Source: Paraconiothyrium sp. Pb-2020 (taxonomy: Eukaryota; Ascomycota; Dothideomycetes; Pleosporales; Didymosphaeriaceae). Taken from it: a stretch of DNA of 64,000 nt. Position numbers and translations under genes: made by a program. Position 1 is the first letter of the stretch. Each line of letters begins with the position of its first letter. Of this stretch, positions 1-11,207 are shown piece after piece. The notes under the pieces were generated by a model, which had not been told where the DNA came from, did not search any database, and saw only the letters and a program-made list of their open reading frames with translations. The DNA is taken from the NCBI GenBank assembly GCA_022419385.1, contig JAJUBI010000002.1, positions 3,596,001 through 3,660,000 of the forward strand, in the 5' to 3' direction.

Positions 1-562
1 AGCCGTTCGTTACGAAAGCTAGCCAATTCTTTTCTGAGTTTATTGCGAGCACGATTCTTATGTTCGTGATCTTTGCATTGAAGGACCGAGCCAACATGGG
101 AATGGCAAAGGTAAGGAGGATCGACTGTCATGGGTTGGTATTTACTAACGCGATGCACAGAGCGATCAATGGTTCCCGCTCATGCTTTTCTTCCTCATCT
201 TCGGCATCGGCGCATGCTTTGGCTGGGAAACCGGGTACGCGATCAACCTTGTCCGGGATTTTGCACCTCGCCTCATGTCGTATGGTCTCGGTTACGGTCC
301 CACGGTGTGGTCGGCTGGTGGATACTATTTCTGGGTACGAAACAATCACTCCCTCTATTTATCATTATTGTGCTAACGGTGGCAGATCCCGATAGTTGCA
401 CCCTGGCTCGGATGCATGTTTGGCGGTTTTCTGTACGATGTGTTCATATACACGGGGCAAAGCCCGGTCAATGCGCCCTTCCTAGGATTGTCGCATTTCT
501 TCCATCCGAGGAGAGAGGTGCGTGCGAAGTTGCAAGCAGAAAAGGATTTGCAGATGGTGTAA
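1..562 (+). CDS. Aquaglyceroporin (MIP family), 3' part
   Basis: C-terminal part of a membrane channel for water, glycerol or similar solutes; the gene starts before the window. Exons are 1-110, 161-334 and 386-562, separated by two ~50-bp introns (GTAAGG..CAG with a TACTAAC branch motif, and GTACGA..CAG). The joined frame gives three hydrophobic segments and ends in a basic tail (..FFHPRREVRAKLQ..). The second NPA box, normally Asn-Pro-Ala, reads Asn-Leu-Val followed by Arg-Asp (NLVRDFAPR); the Asp after Arg is typical of glycerol-conducting members, and GYAIN and GYGP flank it. The first NPA box is outside the window. Family assignment is firm; substrate is not. Confidence 0.9.
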
Positions 563-1061
563 GGCATACTGTTGAGGTGGAGGCGTGGTGGACCTGGCTG
601 GGGCTTTGAACTTCTTCGTTTCCGACGCGTCTGTGTTATTTAGCGAGCATTTTCAGCGGATGACGAAAGCAACGAATCACGACTTTCAATTGCAAAGCAA
701 GCAATCCAATTCACATTGCACGATGAACTCGAAATGGTTTAGATGATGTCGCTGGATGAGCCATGCGCGGGATCCATGTGCCGTCAAGAAACGTCACTTG
801 CACGCTAAGCGATGCCTGGCATTAGCGCTCTCTCGACGCGTTCTCACTCCCGCAGCGCGCATCGCTCTTGTGCAAGCTCCCGCAACACACGATATCAATT
901 GCTTCCCTACAGCGTCCCACTCTAGCTGCGCCTGCAGTTAAATATTATTTTGGCATTTACCGAGCAATGAGACTCAGCTAGTCAGGAAATTTTCCTATAG
1001 CTCCCAGGACGCGTCTCGCAGCGCGTGCACCGCAACATCCTCGCGCCCACCCAGCGCCGCC
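563..1061. other. Intergenic, aquaporin to CDC45
   Basis: About 500 bp between two genes on the same strand. It must hold the 3' end of the channel gene and the CDC45 promoter. No convincing ORF or RNA gene seen. Confidence 0.6.
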
Positions 1062-3651
1062 ATGTACCTCCCCCGAGGACTGATCGCACAATTATACCAA
1101 AATCTCGTCAAACGAAACCATGCCGCCGCTCCTCCCGTATTACTACTCGTCGCTCTCGAACCTGACGCGCTATGTGCGTGCCGCATCCTCACCGCGTTGT
1201 TGCGACGCGATTATATACCTCACAAGATCCAGCCGATAGCCGGCTATGGCGACTTGAGCCGTGCAGCTGAAGATTTAATACGACCGATGCGGACTACGCA
1301 GGGAGGCAGCGGAGGTGTTGTCGTGTGCCTGGGTGTTGGTGGCATGGTAGATCTAGAAGAGATATTCGGCATGGAAGTCGATGAGGACGGGAATGGGGGT
1401 ACAGGTGACGTTGAGGTGTGGCTTATGGATGCAAGACGTCCGTGGAATCTGTCAAATGTGTTCGGTACGCCTATGGGTAGAGACTCGATTACAGAGGATT
1501 GGTCAAGGAAAAGAGCGGGTGTGGAGAAGGGAAGACTACAGCAACATTACAGTTCTTCTAAAGGAGGCATCATAGTCTTTGACGATGGCGACATCGAAGA
1601 AGAGCTAGAAAGTGAACGCGAAGCTTACTGTGCGCTTGAAGAAATGCCCGAGGTGGGCGAGGGGGCAGAATCGGAAGACGAGGATGAAGACGATGCAAGA
1701 CCCGACGAACCTCCATCAGGGCAGGCTCCTAGGAAGAGGAAGTCATGGAGTGGGGGCGAAGATTCGGACGAGAATATGTCAGACGACGAACGCCCTAGTC
1801 AAAGACGGAGAAGTAATTCTGTAAGTATAGTACAATTTCCTGTATGATGTTGGGCTGATGGATGATGCATAGGGTGCGTCAATACCTTCAACACCGGAAC
1901 GAAGACCACCTCGACGCGGCCTCATGATATTGGGCGGCTCATCAGACTTCTCGCGCTCCGATTCGCGAAGCAGATCAACATCGCCTGCTGTCGCTGCGCC
2001 GAAGGAGCAGTCGATCAAAGGCCTTCGGCGACAACTCGCGGTCATGCGTGAGAAGCATGACAAAACACTTCAAAAGTACTACGAACAAGGTGCCTCATAT
2101 TCCGAGCCAGTATCATCCCTCGTCTACTCGTTGGCATCAGAGCTCGGAAGAGAAGACAACGATCTCCTCTGGAACGCTATCGTTGGAGTTAGCAGTCTCG
2201 AGCTGTACGGTCGAACGGGCAGCGGCGTAGGCCTGAATCCGCTCTCGGCGGCCGGTGGCTCGGCAGGCTGGAACGGGGATCGAGGTGAACGTATACGCTC
2301 AGTGCTGCGTGATGAAGTACGCCGCCTAAACCCCGTCGATATCAAAGATCTAGCACGTGAAGCCACGATGGGTGACACAACAGGCGTCATTCCCACAAGT
2401 GCCCGCTCCGCAACAGACAAGTCGATACGACTATCACCCGAGCCTCGCTTCCTTCTCCTACGGCATTGGAGCTTATACGAGAGCATGCAGCATTCACCGT
2501 ACCTCTCCGCCAAATTACACATCTGGAATGACTCTGGACGGCGCCGGCTGGACAAACTGCTGGCGAAGATGGGCGTCAGTCTCGCACAGTGTAAACAATA
2601 TTATACTCACATGGATATGGACTTGAAGCGCGGCCTCCGCGAACGCCTCCTGAAATTCGCACCTATGTATGGCCTCGATGGCTTAGTTCCGCCCGCACCT
2701 CGCGGTAGTGACTCGAAGGACGGCTGGGGATTTGTTCGTTGCTGGGGTTGGAAGGCCTGTCTCTCTGCCATCGATGCAGGCGTAATTCTTGGTGCCATTC
2801 TCGAAGTGGGCGATGCAAAGTCGCTCTCGACTTCCTCCCTTGACTCCTCCAATTTCGTCGGTACCCAGGACCACCTCGAGCAGGCTCTGGATTCTGCAAC
2901 CGAAGCCCAAGACCGCGTAACAGCCCGCTTCTACACCGCGTACGACGCTCTCGCTGACATAAATACCCTCACTACACACATCTCGACCGCACAACATCTG
3001 CACAAAGCCATTTTGCGCACAGGCACAGCGCTGATCGAGAAGCGGCAGATTCGCCACCTGAAAGCGTTCCGCATGGCCGTTGTCAAAGAAGGTCCAGATG
3101 TACAGCTTTTTACGCACCCAGGAGCCCTGACCAAACTGGCACTATGGATCGCGGAAGCAATTGTCGAGCTCAACGGAACCAAGGGTCGAAACAGAGGCAG
3201 CGAGCTTGTGATGGCCGGTCTAGACGAGAGACAGGGCCGCTACGTCGTGGTCGGACTTGGTGGCGGTGGCGCCACAGAGTCCGCGAAGGAACGCATTGCC
3301 AAGCGTGAGAAGAAGAATAGGGAGCGCGAACAGAAGAAGGCCGCAAAGGCGACCGAGAAGGAGCGTAAGCGGCAAGCCAGAATTGCACGCCTTGAAGCTG
3401 CGGGATTGGAAGAAGACGAAGTCGAGGACGACTCAGAAGAAGAAGAGTCGGAAGAAGATGAGGAGAGCGATGACGAAGAGGATGTAGGAAAGAGCGGGCG
3501 TAATAGATTCGGAAATGCTTTTCAGGAGGTCGTCAGGGAGACTGGCGCGAGAGTTCGCATGGACAGTTTTGAGGCTTGTGTGATCGAGATAAAGAAGGAG
3601 GACCTGAGTGGATTCCTGGAACGGCTGAGTATGAAAGCTGTAGTAGGATGA
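1062..3651 (+). CDS. CDC45: DNA replication initiation factor Cdc45
   Basis: Cdc45 is part of the CMG helicase (Cdc45-Mcm2-7-GINS) that unwinds DNA at replication forks. Two exons, 1062-1820 and 1873-3651, with a 52-bp intron (GTAAGT..TAG), give 845 residues, the normal fungal length. The start MYLPRGLIAQLY is the characteristic Cdc45 N terminus, and DALCACRIL and PHKIQPIAGY follow as in the DHH-like core. Residues ~180-250 form a long acidic, Lys/Arg-flanked disordered insert as in orthologues. A second charged segment (Lys/Glu-rich then Glu/Asp-rich, nt ~3295-3485) lies near the C terminus, followed by the conserved end (RVRMDSFEACVIEI..). ATG at 1062 is the first in frame. Nuclear protein. 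Confidence 0.97.
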
Positions 3652-4747
3652 GTGGTTCAACTATAGTTCCATGGGGTAGGCAATGTTTGGAGGGGAACAG
3701 GGTCATGATCTTTGATATGCTGGCAGCATGGGTGGCGTTGTGTATTTTGCTTCATGTACCGCGTGTAGCGGACGGGGTGGCATTCAGGGCATATGTTGCA
3801 CGACCAGGCATTTCTAGCGCAATTCGCATGTTCTTACCATTTTCTCATCTGAAACCGTCTTGATATACCCACGTTTTGTGTATGCTGCGCATATAATGAG
3901 CCCTTGGATGAGAGAAGCAAATATCCATGCCCGTGGCGGATACTGCTGGAACTTCGGCAAGTCGCATTCACTTTCTTCGCAGGCACAACGCAGGCAGCTG
4001 TCCTGAACACAAAAATGCCAGGCAATACCGAATAATATCGGACATTTTGGTATTCTGTTGCCCTCTGTGTATGCGACCATTCGTAAGTCACCTACTGGCT
4101 CGCGACATGCCCACATGCGCCAGTATCTATTTCAAGATCTGAATCAACGGCATCACATACTCGACCCCATGAGAGCATAGCAACACCTCGCTTCTTCGTT
4201 CTCGTTCTTCACTGGTGTCATATATCAAAGTGTCTCCTGTTCGGACATGTCATGGATCATGCTGGAACTCTGCCATAGGTCCAGCCTCCCAGAACACTTT
4301 GCAAAAGAGTCGACAGCGTTCATTGCCGGCAAAATAAATCGTTGAGATCACACACTTAAGTCAGCAGGTAGCCTACGAGGATTTTGGCAAAAAAGGTTTG
4401 CTTTTGGCCCTTACTTGACTCAGGTGAACGGTGTAGGAGAAATGCTTGAGGCACACAGCGAAGTGAAAGCGAAGTAAGGAAGTGGAGCCGCGGTCAGAAA
4501 AGGTGAGAGTGTTTGTCTGACGTTCCTTGGCGATATTCAGGCGTTTGGCACTTGCCTTGCACAACCTGGGTGCCTGGTCCTTGGGTCCTGGCCAAGGCTG
4601 ATAGTGTTCTTGATGCGGCAAGTTCTGTGGACAAGCGGAAGGCGCGCCCCACGGTGCCCTCACGATATACCGCCCTTCTCGTATAAAGCTCCTGACGACT
4701 CTGCCGACGTCCACACCCGCAGAAACAACAGCTCAACTTCAAACAAC
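3652..4747. other. Intergenic, 1.1 kb
   Basis: Downstream of CDC45 and upstream of the next gene. Short ORFs here on both strands look non-coding. The frame of the next gene stays open upstream of 4748 and includes an ATG at 4613, so its N terminus could be longer. Confidence 0.5.
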
Positions 4748-6611
4748 ATGCCTCCCATCATGGATGATGTCAACCTGGATCCAGTCGCGAACCGGCCGGT
4801 TCCTTCCGTTGTTCCTGACGTACCGATCGCAGACCTTCGCACCATGCGCTTACACAAGATTCTCGCTTTTCGTGAGGGACATGAATGGTCCGAACAGAGC
4901 GTACGAGCGCTCGATGTTAGATTGAATTCGGGCACCCGGTTCGAAGACCTCCCTCAAGATCTAAGGGACCTCGCACGGCTGCTGTTCGTGAAAAATGGCC
5001 CCATCTACGTTGTGGAATTGGGTCACTTCATGAAGTGCCGAAACTGCCCCAAGACCTACGACGGGCTGTCGGACAATCTCAAGAACATGATCAACGAGAT
5101 TTACTTCCCAGAAAATCTGTTTCACTTCGATAACCAGTCTAGATTACATTCACTTCTCTCGAACCGGAAAGAGTCTAGGAACATGCGACGAGTTGGTGTT
5201 GATCTCGAGAATCTGGACAATGCGGTCCCGTCTCTTCGAACCTTTGCAAGGGACCTAGGGCTATTACAACAGCTTCGAGAACTGGAGATCGGGGTCAACG
5301 AGGCGCAAATGGTTCAAGCAATGTGTCAGGCCGATCCAGGTTATTCTGCAGTCTTGATGCGACCTCAGGATATCCCAGGTACGATGAACAAGCTTGTACT
5401 CCGAATGCGTGGACTCAAACACCTCCAGCAGACCTTGGTACCCAAAGTATCATTCACAGGCTGGATCCACAAGGACAACCCCGAACCTTACTATAGTCGC
5501 TGTACCGGCCCGATTCCTGGGGGTGTATTGGAGACCATAGTGGCATCTAGCATGATGCGTCAGAGCAAAGCTGGTAATTTACGTCCGAACAATCAATATA
5601 TTTCTGCTAATGGTATCTTGAAGCCCCCGCGAGGAGAGAAACACAGAAGCGGAAAGCACCTGCAAGTGCTGATGACTACCAACCCGGTAGAGCTATACTA
5701 TCTGAAGGGCCAGCCTTGAAGCAGCCACATCGATCGGCACGAATACAGGAAAAATCAACTGGGACACCCGACGAAACACTCCTAACCTTGCCGACACCGC
5801 CAACAAAGCGGGTCCGCAAACCACTAGCAAGCTTTAATTTCTGCAACCTTCCAGCGGAATTGTAAGTGAAACTCGAGCCAACCATGGCACAAACTTCCCT
5901 GCCCGTTCTGCGATTGTTACTGACTCGTTCCTCCCATACAGGAGAAACCGCATATACTACTGGATATTCTACAATGACGGGCCCATCCACCCTTCCAAGA
6001 ATGCACCCACGTCGTGTTATCGGGACAGGCATCAATTACAGCCTAGCCAATGGCCACAATCTTCACTCGCCCTCGTTCTGGTCTGCAAACAATTGTTCGA
6101 AGAGGCTCTTGGCTTGTACTATTCGCAAAATAGATTCGTCTTCTACTATCCTCTCCAAGCAACGATGTTTATCCAAACCATCTCTGCTCGGCGTACGTCC
6201 TTCATTAAGGACATGGAGCTGTGGTACAAACCTTCCTACAATCAAGGTGGAATCAATCTCTTCGAAGTCACTGTCATTCAGATTTCTCAACTGTCAAATT
6301 TAGAGAAATTGACTCTAGTCCTTGATGGACATACGGCGTCTAAGAACGACGCTACGCGTCGGTCATTTACCGGAGTAGTGGAGTTGCCAGGCGAGAGAGG
6401 TCTGCGAGCGCTGAGCCAGAAAGGCGTCAAAGTCAGCGTTACTTGCCCAGAGGCAGAGACGAGCCTGTTCCACCGTCTTGACGATAGTGGTAACACAACA
6501 CCATGGGTTCTTCTGAGGCCGGCTGTCAAATTTACTCACGACGTGGCTAGTGCACAGCATATGCGCAACGGCGCCGAGGCTGTACAGCTAAGGATCAACG
6601 GTTCTGAATAG
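4748..6611 (+). CDS. Unknown fungal protein with two related LPAELRN-type modules
   Basis: My model has exons 4748-5573, 5624-5861 and 5942-6611 (577 residues). The last intron (GTAAGT..ACAG, 80 bp) joins FCNLPAEL to RNRIYYWIFYNDGPIHP. This F-box-like start followed by CKQLFEEALGLYYSQNRFVFYY is typical of a large family of uncharacterised Dothideomycete proteins. The first intron (5574-5623) has a GTAATT donor, a CTAAT branch and an unusual AAG acceptor; it keeps frame and removes an in-frame stop at 5608. Without it there would be two separate genes (4748-5719 and a second from ~5620). The N-terminal part carries a similar pattern (KNGPIYV.., then NLKNMINEIYFPENLFHFDN), suggesting an internal duplication. 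Function unknown; ATG 4748 is preferred for its CAACATGCC context. Confidence 0.6.
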
Positions 6612-7286
6612 AGTTCCAGGTCGACACGTCGTACCTTAGTGTACAGACAGTGGGTGGTGAGTGTTGTTGCAATAGGAACGATAGGTTCTTGGGGACTTTT
6701 CCATAGTCCATTCCCTCTAGATTGGTCGCAATGACGGTCCTCTAGTGTTCTGAGGAATGAAGTTTTATAATTAGTGTGATACTTGTATGCTTGAGTCAAG
6801 CGCATCCTTCGTGAATGCTCCACTGGGGTCGAAGTGCACACTCTATCTCACGCTTGAAATGTTTATTAGTTCGACGGAGAAAAGTTTGCACGGGCTCCCA
6901 GATTACGTGTGATAACGTACATAAGCAACGGCTAATCTTTCCTAAGCATTTGCTTATAGATTAGGATCAGTCATACACTACAGAATGATAGTGGTTCGGG
7001 TTGAAAATGTAAGACAATGTTGCAGCCCTTTATCGGGACGTACAGAATTGCCGCTTGCTTGCTTACCGAATTCAGTTTGCGCCCCGACATAGACAGACAT
7101 ACGTACCTGCCTAACCGTCCACCTAGAATGCAGACAAAGTTTTACTAAAGCTCTCCGTAGCCTCTCAACCTTTGGGACGTGCGTTCGAGGATGATGCGGT
7201 TCGCAGAGTTTCTGTCGATTTCCGACTCGGTAATACAGGGAGCTTGATGCTCGATCTCTTTCGGAAATGTGGGAAACTCGCTGCCG
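6612..7286. other. Intergenic between convergent genes
   Basis: 675 bp between the 3' ends of the flanking genes. AT-richer than the coding DNA; no gene recognised. Confidence 0.5.
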
Positions 7287-8382
7287 TCACTGTCCCCTCA
7301 TGGATCTCCACCATTTCGACTGCTGCTCCACTCGGCCTTGCTCTTCTATCAACCATGACCATTTGTCCCAGAACCAAGGCTGCACCTCCCAACTCCTTCG
7401 ATCCCAAGGTAAACCCTCCTCTTTTCTCCTCGATCGCCACACTATCAACCCCCCGCTCAAGATGTCTTTCTTAAGCTCTACGCGACTGTAAGCAGGCGGG
7501 TCCATTGACGCCAGCGTGATTGCACGTTCTCGAAACCATGGGAACGGTATGGTATCTATGAAGGGATGATGAGGGTAGCGAATCTGAGCTGGTGTCGGGA
7601 ATAGATCCGGAGGTATGCACTGTAAAGTAAGGCTGGAAGATGGTATCGTCGAAAGTGGTGAGTACCATGGCGATTGACAAGTGGGTTTCATGAGTTCTTC
7701 GATCGATAAGCCGATTTTCATGCAATTGTAAAACACCACTTCAATCTGAGACTGACGGCTCAGGAAGATACCATCCATTGAGGGATTTGGAAGCGGATAG
7801 ATCACCGATGGCGGGTTGTTGCTTGTCAACTTTGACCAATTGCCTGTCGCCCACGCAACCGGCCGTCTCTTCTTCTCTAGTGTCATGGTCGTCTCTTTCT
7901 CTATCTTGAGCAATCGGAGACCCGCTATGAGTATCTTGGTAAGATCAGGCTTCTCCTCAAGGGCGAATTCTACAAGCTCATCTAGATCCGGCGCGTCGTC
8001 GCCTTTGAGCAGATGCTTAAGATCTGAGAAAGACGAGTCGGGCGCAGGAAATGACGGTATCTCTTCGGGTAGGTCGAGATCGATATCGCCCAGGTCTTCA
8101 ATAACGCATCCAGATGGTAATTCAGACACGATACTAGGGGCACTTTCCTCAGGTCTAGCATCTCTATCCTTGGTTTGCAGAGCTGTGACTTGGCGTTCTA
8201 ATTGCTCTAGTCGCTCTTTGCGCTTTTCGCCTATGCCGATGCATCAGCAACAAGACTTCACCACCGATGAAAAGCAGCTACATACGGTATGTCTTCTGGG
8301 CAGCCCGGTTCTGATTTCGCCGCTTCTCCGTCATCCTCCGCTTGTACGGAGCTTTCTTCGTCGGGTGCTGAGTAGCGTCCAT
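7287..8382 (-). CDS. bZIP transcription factor with C-terminal DUF3425
   Basis: Likely a DNA-binding nuclear regulator. Exons are 8382-8286 and 8230-7287 (minus strand), with a 55-bp intron (GTATGT..TAG) inside the basic region; 346 residues. The N terminus reads KKAPYKRRMTEKRRNQNRAA then QKTYREKRKERLEQLERQ, the fungal bZIP basic region (NxxxAxxxxR spacing kept) with a very short leucine zipper. The C-terminal ~150 residues match DUF3425: SPWYSPLS, a run ending in PHHPFIDTIPFPWFRER, a LKKDILSGGLIVW block and SWEVQPWFWDKW. This architecture is a large Pezizomycotina family, often linked to stress or secondary metabolism; the target genes are unknown. It is divergent from the reductase at 8821, separated by 438 bp. 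Confidence 0.88.
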
Positions 8383-8820
8383 TTCGGCCTGTGATTTCTC
8401 CCGAAGCGCGCGTAAGCCAGTTTCCCGCGGTACGGGAAGTTTGGTGTACAAGAAGGAAAGAAGCGGACATCAGATGGGATGGGATAGTAGCATGTGGGAA
8501 GTCGAAATGTCTCTCGTAAGCCATTATTTCCGCTTTGGGAAATGACGGACATAGGTTTGAAGCTCTCATTCTTATGTCCGTCAGTCCGCCTCGGCATCGC
8601 ATCCTTCTATCTGATATGATACTCAAAGCTTCAATGTTAATAATAAGACAATAGTGATGGCTGATGGCATTGTTAGACACACGCTAGTTGTCCACCGCGT
8701 TGGATTACCCCTCTACGAGAAGCGTTTCGATTTCCACATGATCCTCTCAATACCTAGGTATGTATAAAGTTATCGTATTGTTCCAAACAAAAGTTTCTCT
8801 CATAGTTCAATCTGTGGAAC
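8383..8820. promoter_or_regulatory. Divergent promoter, bZIP / reductase
   Basis: 438 bp shared upstream region of the two genes. It contains a TATA-like element close to the reductase start and the short palindrome TACCTAGGTA near 8752. Confidence 0.5.
8763..8769 (+). promoter_or_regulatory. TATA-like element
   Basis: TATAAAG, about 50 bp before the ATG at 8821. Position and sequence fit a TATA box for the reductase gene. Confidence 0.4.
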
Positions 8821-9918
8821 ATGGAAAACAAAGCCGCCTTCCTCACTTCTCCGGGTACGCCCTTGGCGATTCAACATGCACCTCTTCCCCAGCCAGAAGT
8901 GCACGAAGTCCTCATCCGTAATCACGCTGTGGCCATCAACCCAGTCGACTACAAGATACAGGATACTGGTGTTCTAGTTTCCAAATGGCCTTATGTATGA
9001 ATTAAACAAATTATTGCGTGCCATACGCTGACATCTGAGGGTACATAGATTTTGGGCGAAGACATTGCTGGCGAGGTGGTCGAAGTTGGCTCTGCCGTCA
9101 CCTCATTTCGAAAGGGTGACCGCGTTGTAGCATTTGCGCTCAACATCGTGACTCAGAACCCGGCCAACGGAGGTTTCCAATTATATACCACCAGTGCTGC
9201 AAGTATGGTATCGCCTATTCCCAAGAACATTGCCTTCACGGATGCTGTAGTGTTACCTCTGGGCTTGGCTACGGCGAGTGGCGCTCTCTTCTCAACAAAA
9301 TACTTGGGCATCGATCCTCCCAGAGCGTCGGACCCTGTTCCTACTGGAAACAAGGATAAGTTGGTGCTAATCTGGGGTGGAGCTAGTAGTGTTGGCTCTT
9401 GCGCTGTCCAGCTTTGCGCTGCTGCTGGCCTAACTGTCCTCACTACAGTTTCCCCTAAGAACACTGACTATGCAAAAGATATTGGCGCAGCGGAAGCTTT
9501 CGATTACCACGACAGTGCCGTCGTCGAAAAACTTGTGAAAGCAGCGCTTGGTAAGGAAATCGTTGGAGCATATGATGCTATTTCTTCCGAAGCCAGTCTG
9601 GCAGCCTGCGTTGACTTTCTTCATGCTGTTGGAGGTGGGAAACTGTCGCTCACTTTGGCTAATACGAACCTCCCGGACCTACCAGAAGGAGTCACCGTAG
9701 TTGCTGGACGGCCGCCGCTTCAAAGCCCTGATGGCGGAGAGCCAATTTGGAGGCAGGTGTACAAGGATTTCCTTGGTGCAGGTTTGCAGAATGGAAGGCT
9801 GAAAGCCAAACCTGATGCTTTCATACTCAAAGGTGGCTTATCAAGGCTACAGGAAGGTCTAGACCTGGTCCGAACAGGCGTGTCTGCAAAGAAGATCGTG
9901 GTGGAGTTGCTAGGGTAG
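8821..9918 (+). CDS. Medium-chain dehydrogenase/reductase (zinc-type ADH-like / enoyl reductase-like)
   Basis: NAD(P)H-dependent oxidoreductase of the MDR superfamily. Exons 8821-8994 and 9049-9918 with a 54-bp intron (GTATGA..TAG) give 347 residues, the usual size. Recognisable parts in order: INPVDYKIQDTG in the catalytic domain; GEDIAGEVVEVGSAV and FRKGDRV; VLIWGGASSVGSCAVQL, the Rossmann nucleotide-binding turn; and a final ARTGVSAKKIVVEL-like end (VRTGVSAKKIVVELLG). I do not see the Cys cluster of the structural zinc site, so it is probably of the zinc-free quinone/enoyl reductase type found beside fungal polyketide synthases or acting alone. No polyketide synthase is nearby. Substrate unknown. 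Confidence 0.9.
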
Positions 9919-10076
9919 ATAATGGTTTCTATCGACTGTGTGAGAAGTATGTAATCATCAAGTTATCAAGCTCACAGGGTGAAGAAGTCTAGTGTCTAAT
10001 ATTACAAAACGCCACAACTTCGACACTGTATTGAATGTCTATTCTTGTCTAGCAACTGGTACCGAAGACGTATTGC

Positions 10077-11207
10077 TTACATACTGTTCATCTCTATATC
10101 CGAAACACTGGAATATCCACCCCTCTTCGCCATCTTACGTTCGTCCTTCTCGGCTTTCTTCGCCGCCTTGATCTTCTTCTTCTCGGTCTTCCTTTCCTTC
10201 CTGCTGGGAAACTCGCTCTCTGCACCTTTGAGTGCAAGACCTGGGTGGATGACGGCTAAGATGAGAATAGCTAGCGTCATGGGAAACGCATCTAGAGCCA
10301 AAGCGTACTTCTCATGGTACGGCAGTGGATTGTCCACCCCAGTTCCAGCGGAGAACTCAACCAAACGGAAGATAATGCGCATACTGATGAGTGCTAGGGC
10401 CGCATACAGCGCATACGTGACCCACTGCCACCTTTTGCCAAGCCAGCCTGCGCCACTGGCCTCGAAGCGTTGAACCTCGATCTGAAAGCGAACGATGAGC
10501 GCGAAGAAGAGAAGGATGAAAAGCTGCTGAACGCCCACACCCGTCATGTCTAAATGCGCAGGTACGAAGTCAGTTGAGTCAGATGCGTGGGATAGTACGA
10601 AGTGTTCATGTCTAAGACATGTCGACTTCGTATCCGGGCAACACTTACAAATGTTCTTCCCTGTTTTCATGGTACTCTCGCTTCCGCCCGGGGACAGCAT
10701 GACACCGCCAACGGCTTGAACGAGAAAGGAGAAGACATCGAGCCACACGAAATATTTGCCCAGGCTGATCGCTTTGAAACCCCATACTTTCTTGTCGGGA
10801 TGGTATGCCCAGATCAACCTTCCAGCCGTCATGTATACGTATGCGTTCACCCATAATGGTGCAAGAAGAAAGAGGAGGGTGGCGGCGAACGAGTACGCCT
10901 GGGATTGCTGGTTGTGGGCGCCGAGTGCTCGAGTGACAAAGGATGCGGTCTCCCACGCCGTACCTACTAGCAATACCCAACAGAACCCTTTGCGAAACAA
11001 GATGGCAAGGGCAAGATGGGCGACGGTAAGTATGCCAAAGAGCGTTGAGAAAGCGATTGCGGCTGCGAACGATGGGGAGTATGCCCACTGGGCATTACAT
11101 GCGTCAGGTGGGACATAACCATATTGGCCTGGTATGGCTGTCGTGCATGACGGAGCCGAAGTGGATGTGGTTGTGGAGACAATCTGGCTCGTGGTAGGCG
11201 TCGCCAT
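10077..11207 (-). CDS. RTA1-like seven-helix membrane protein
   Basis: RTA1-family proteins are fungal plasma-membrane or endosomal seven-helix proteins linked to lipid translocation and resistance to toxic compounds. Exons 11207-10649 and 10549-10077 give 343 residues. The 99-bp intron (GTAAGT..TAG) is a multiple of three without stops, so it can be misread as coding; removing it restores the family motif as GKNIYMTGVGVQQLFIL. Other family marks are GYVPPDACNAQ at the N terminus, RALGAHNQQSQAY and APLWVNAYVYMTAGRLIW. The C terminus is a Lys/Arg-rich cytosolic tail. ATG 11207 (MATPTTSQ) is chosen because the open frame upstream has no ATG. Specific function unknown. Confidence 0.9.
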   Translation of the reverse strand: MATPTTSQIVSTTTSTSAPSCTTAIPGQYGYVPPDACNAQWAYSPSFAAAIAFSTLFGILTVAHLALAILFRKGFCWVLLVGTAWETASFVTRALGAHNQQSQAYSFAATLLFLLAPLWVNAYVYMTAGRLIWAYHPDKKVWGFKAISLGKYFVWLDVFSFLVQAVGGVMLSPGGSESTMKTGKNICKCCPDTKSTCLRHEHFVLSHASDSTDFVPAHLDMTGVGVQQLFILLFFALIVRFQIEVQRFEASGAGWLGKRWQWVTYALYAALALISMRIIFRLVEFSAGTGVDNPLPYHEKYALALDAFPMTLAILILAVIHPGLALKGAESEFPSRKERKTEKKKIKAAKKAEKDERKMAKRGGYSSVSDIEMNSM

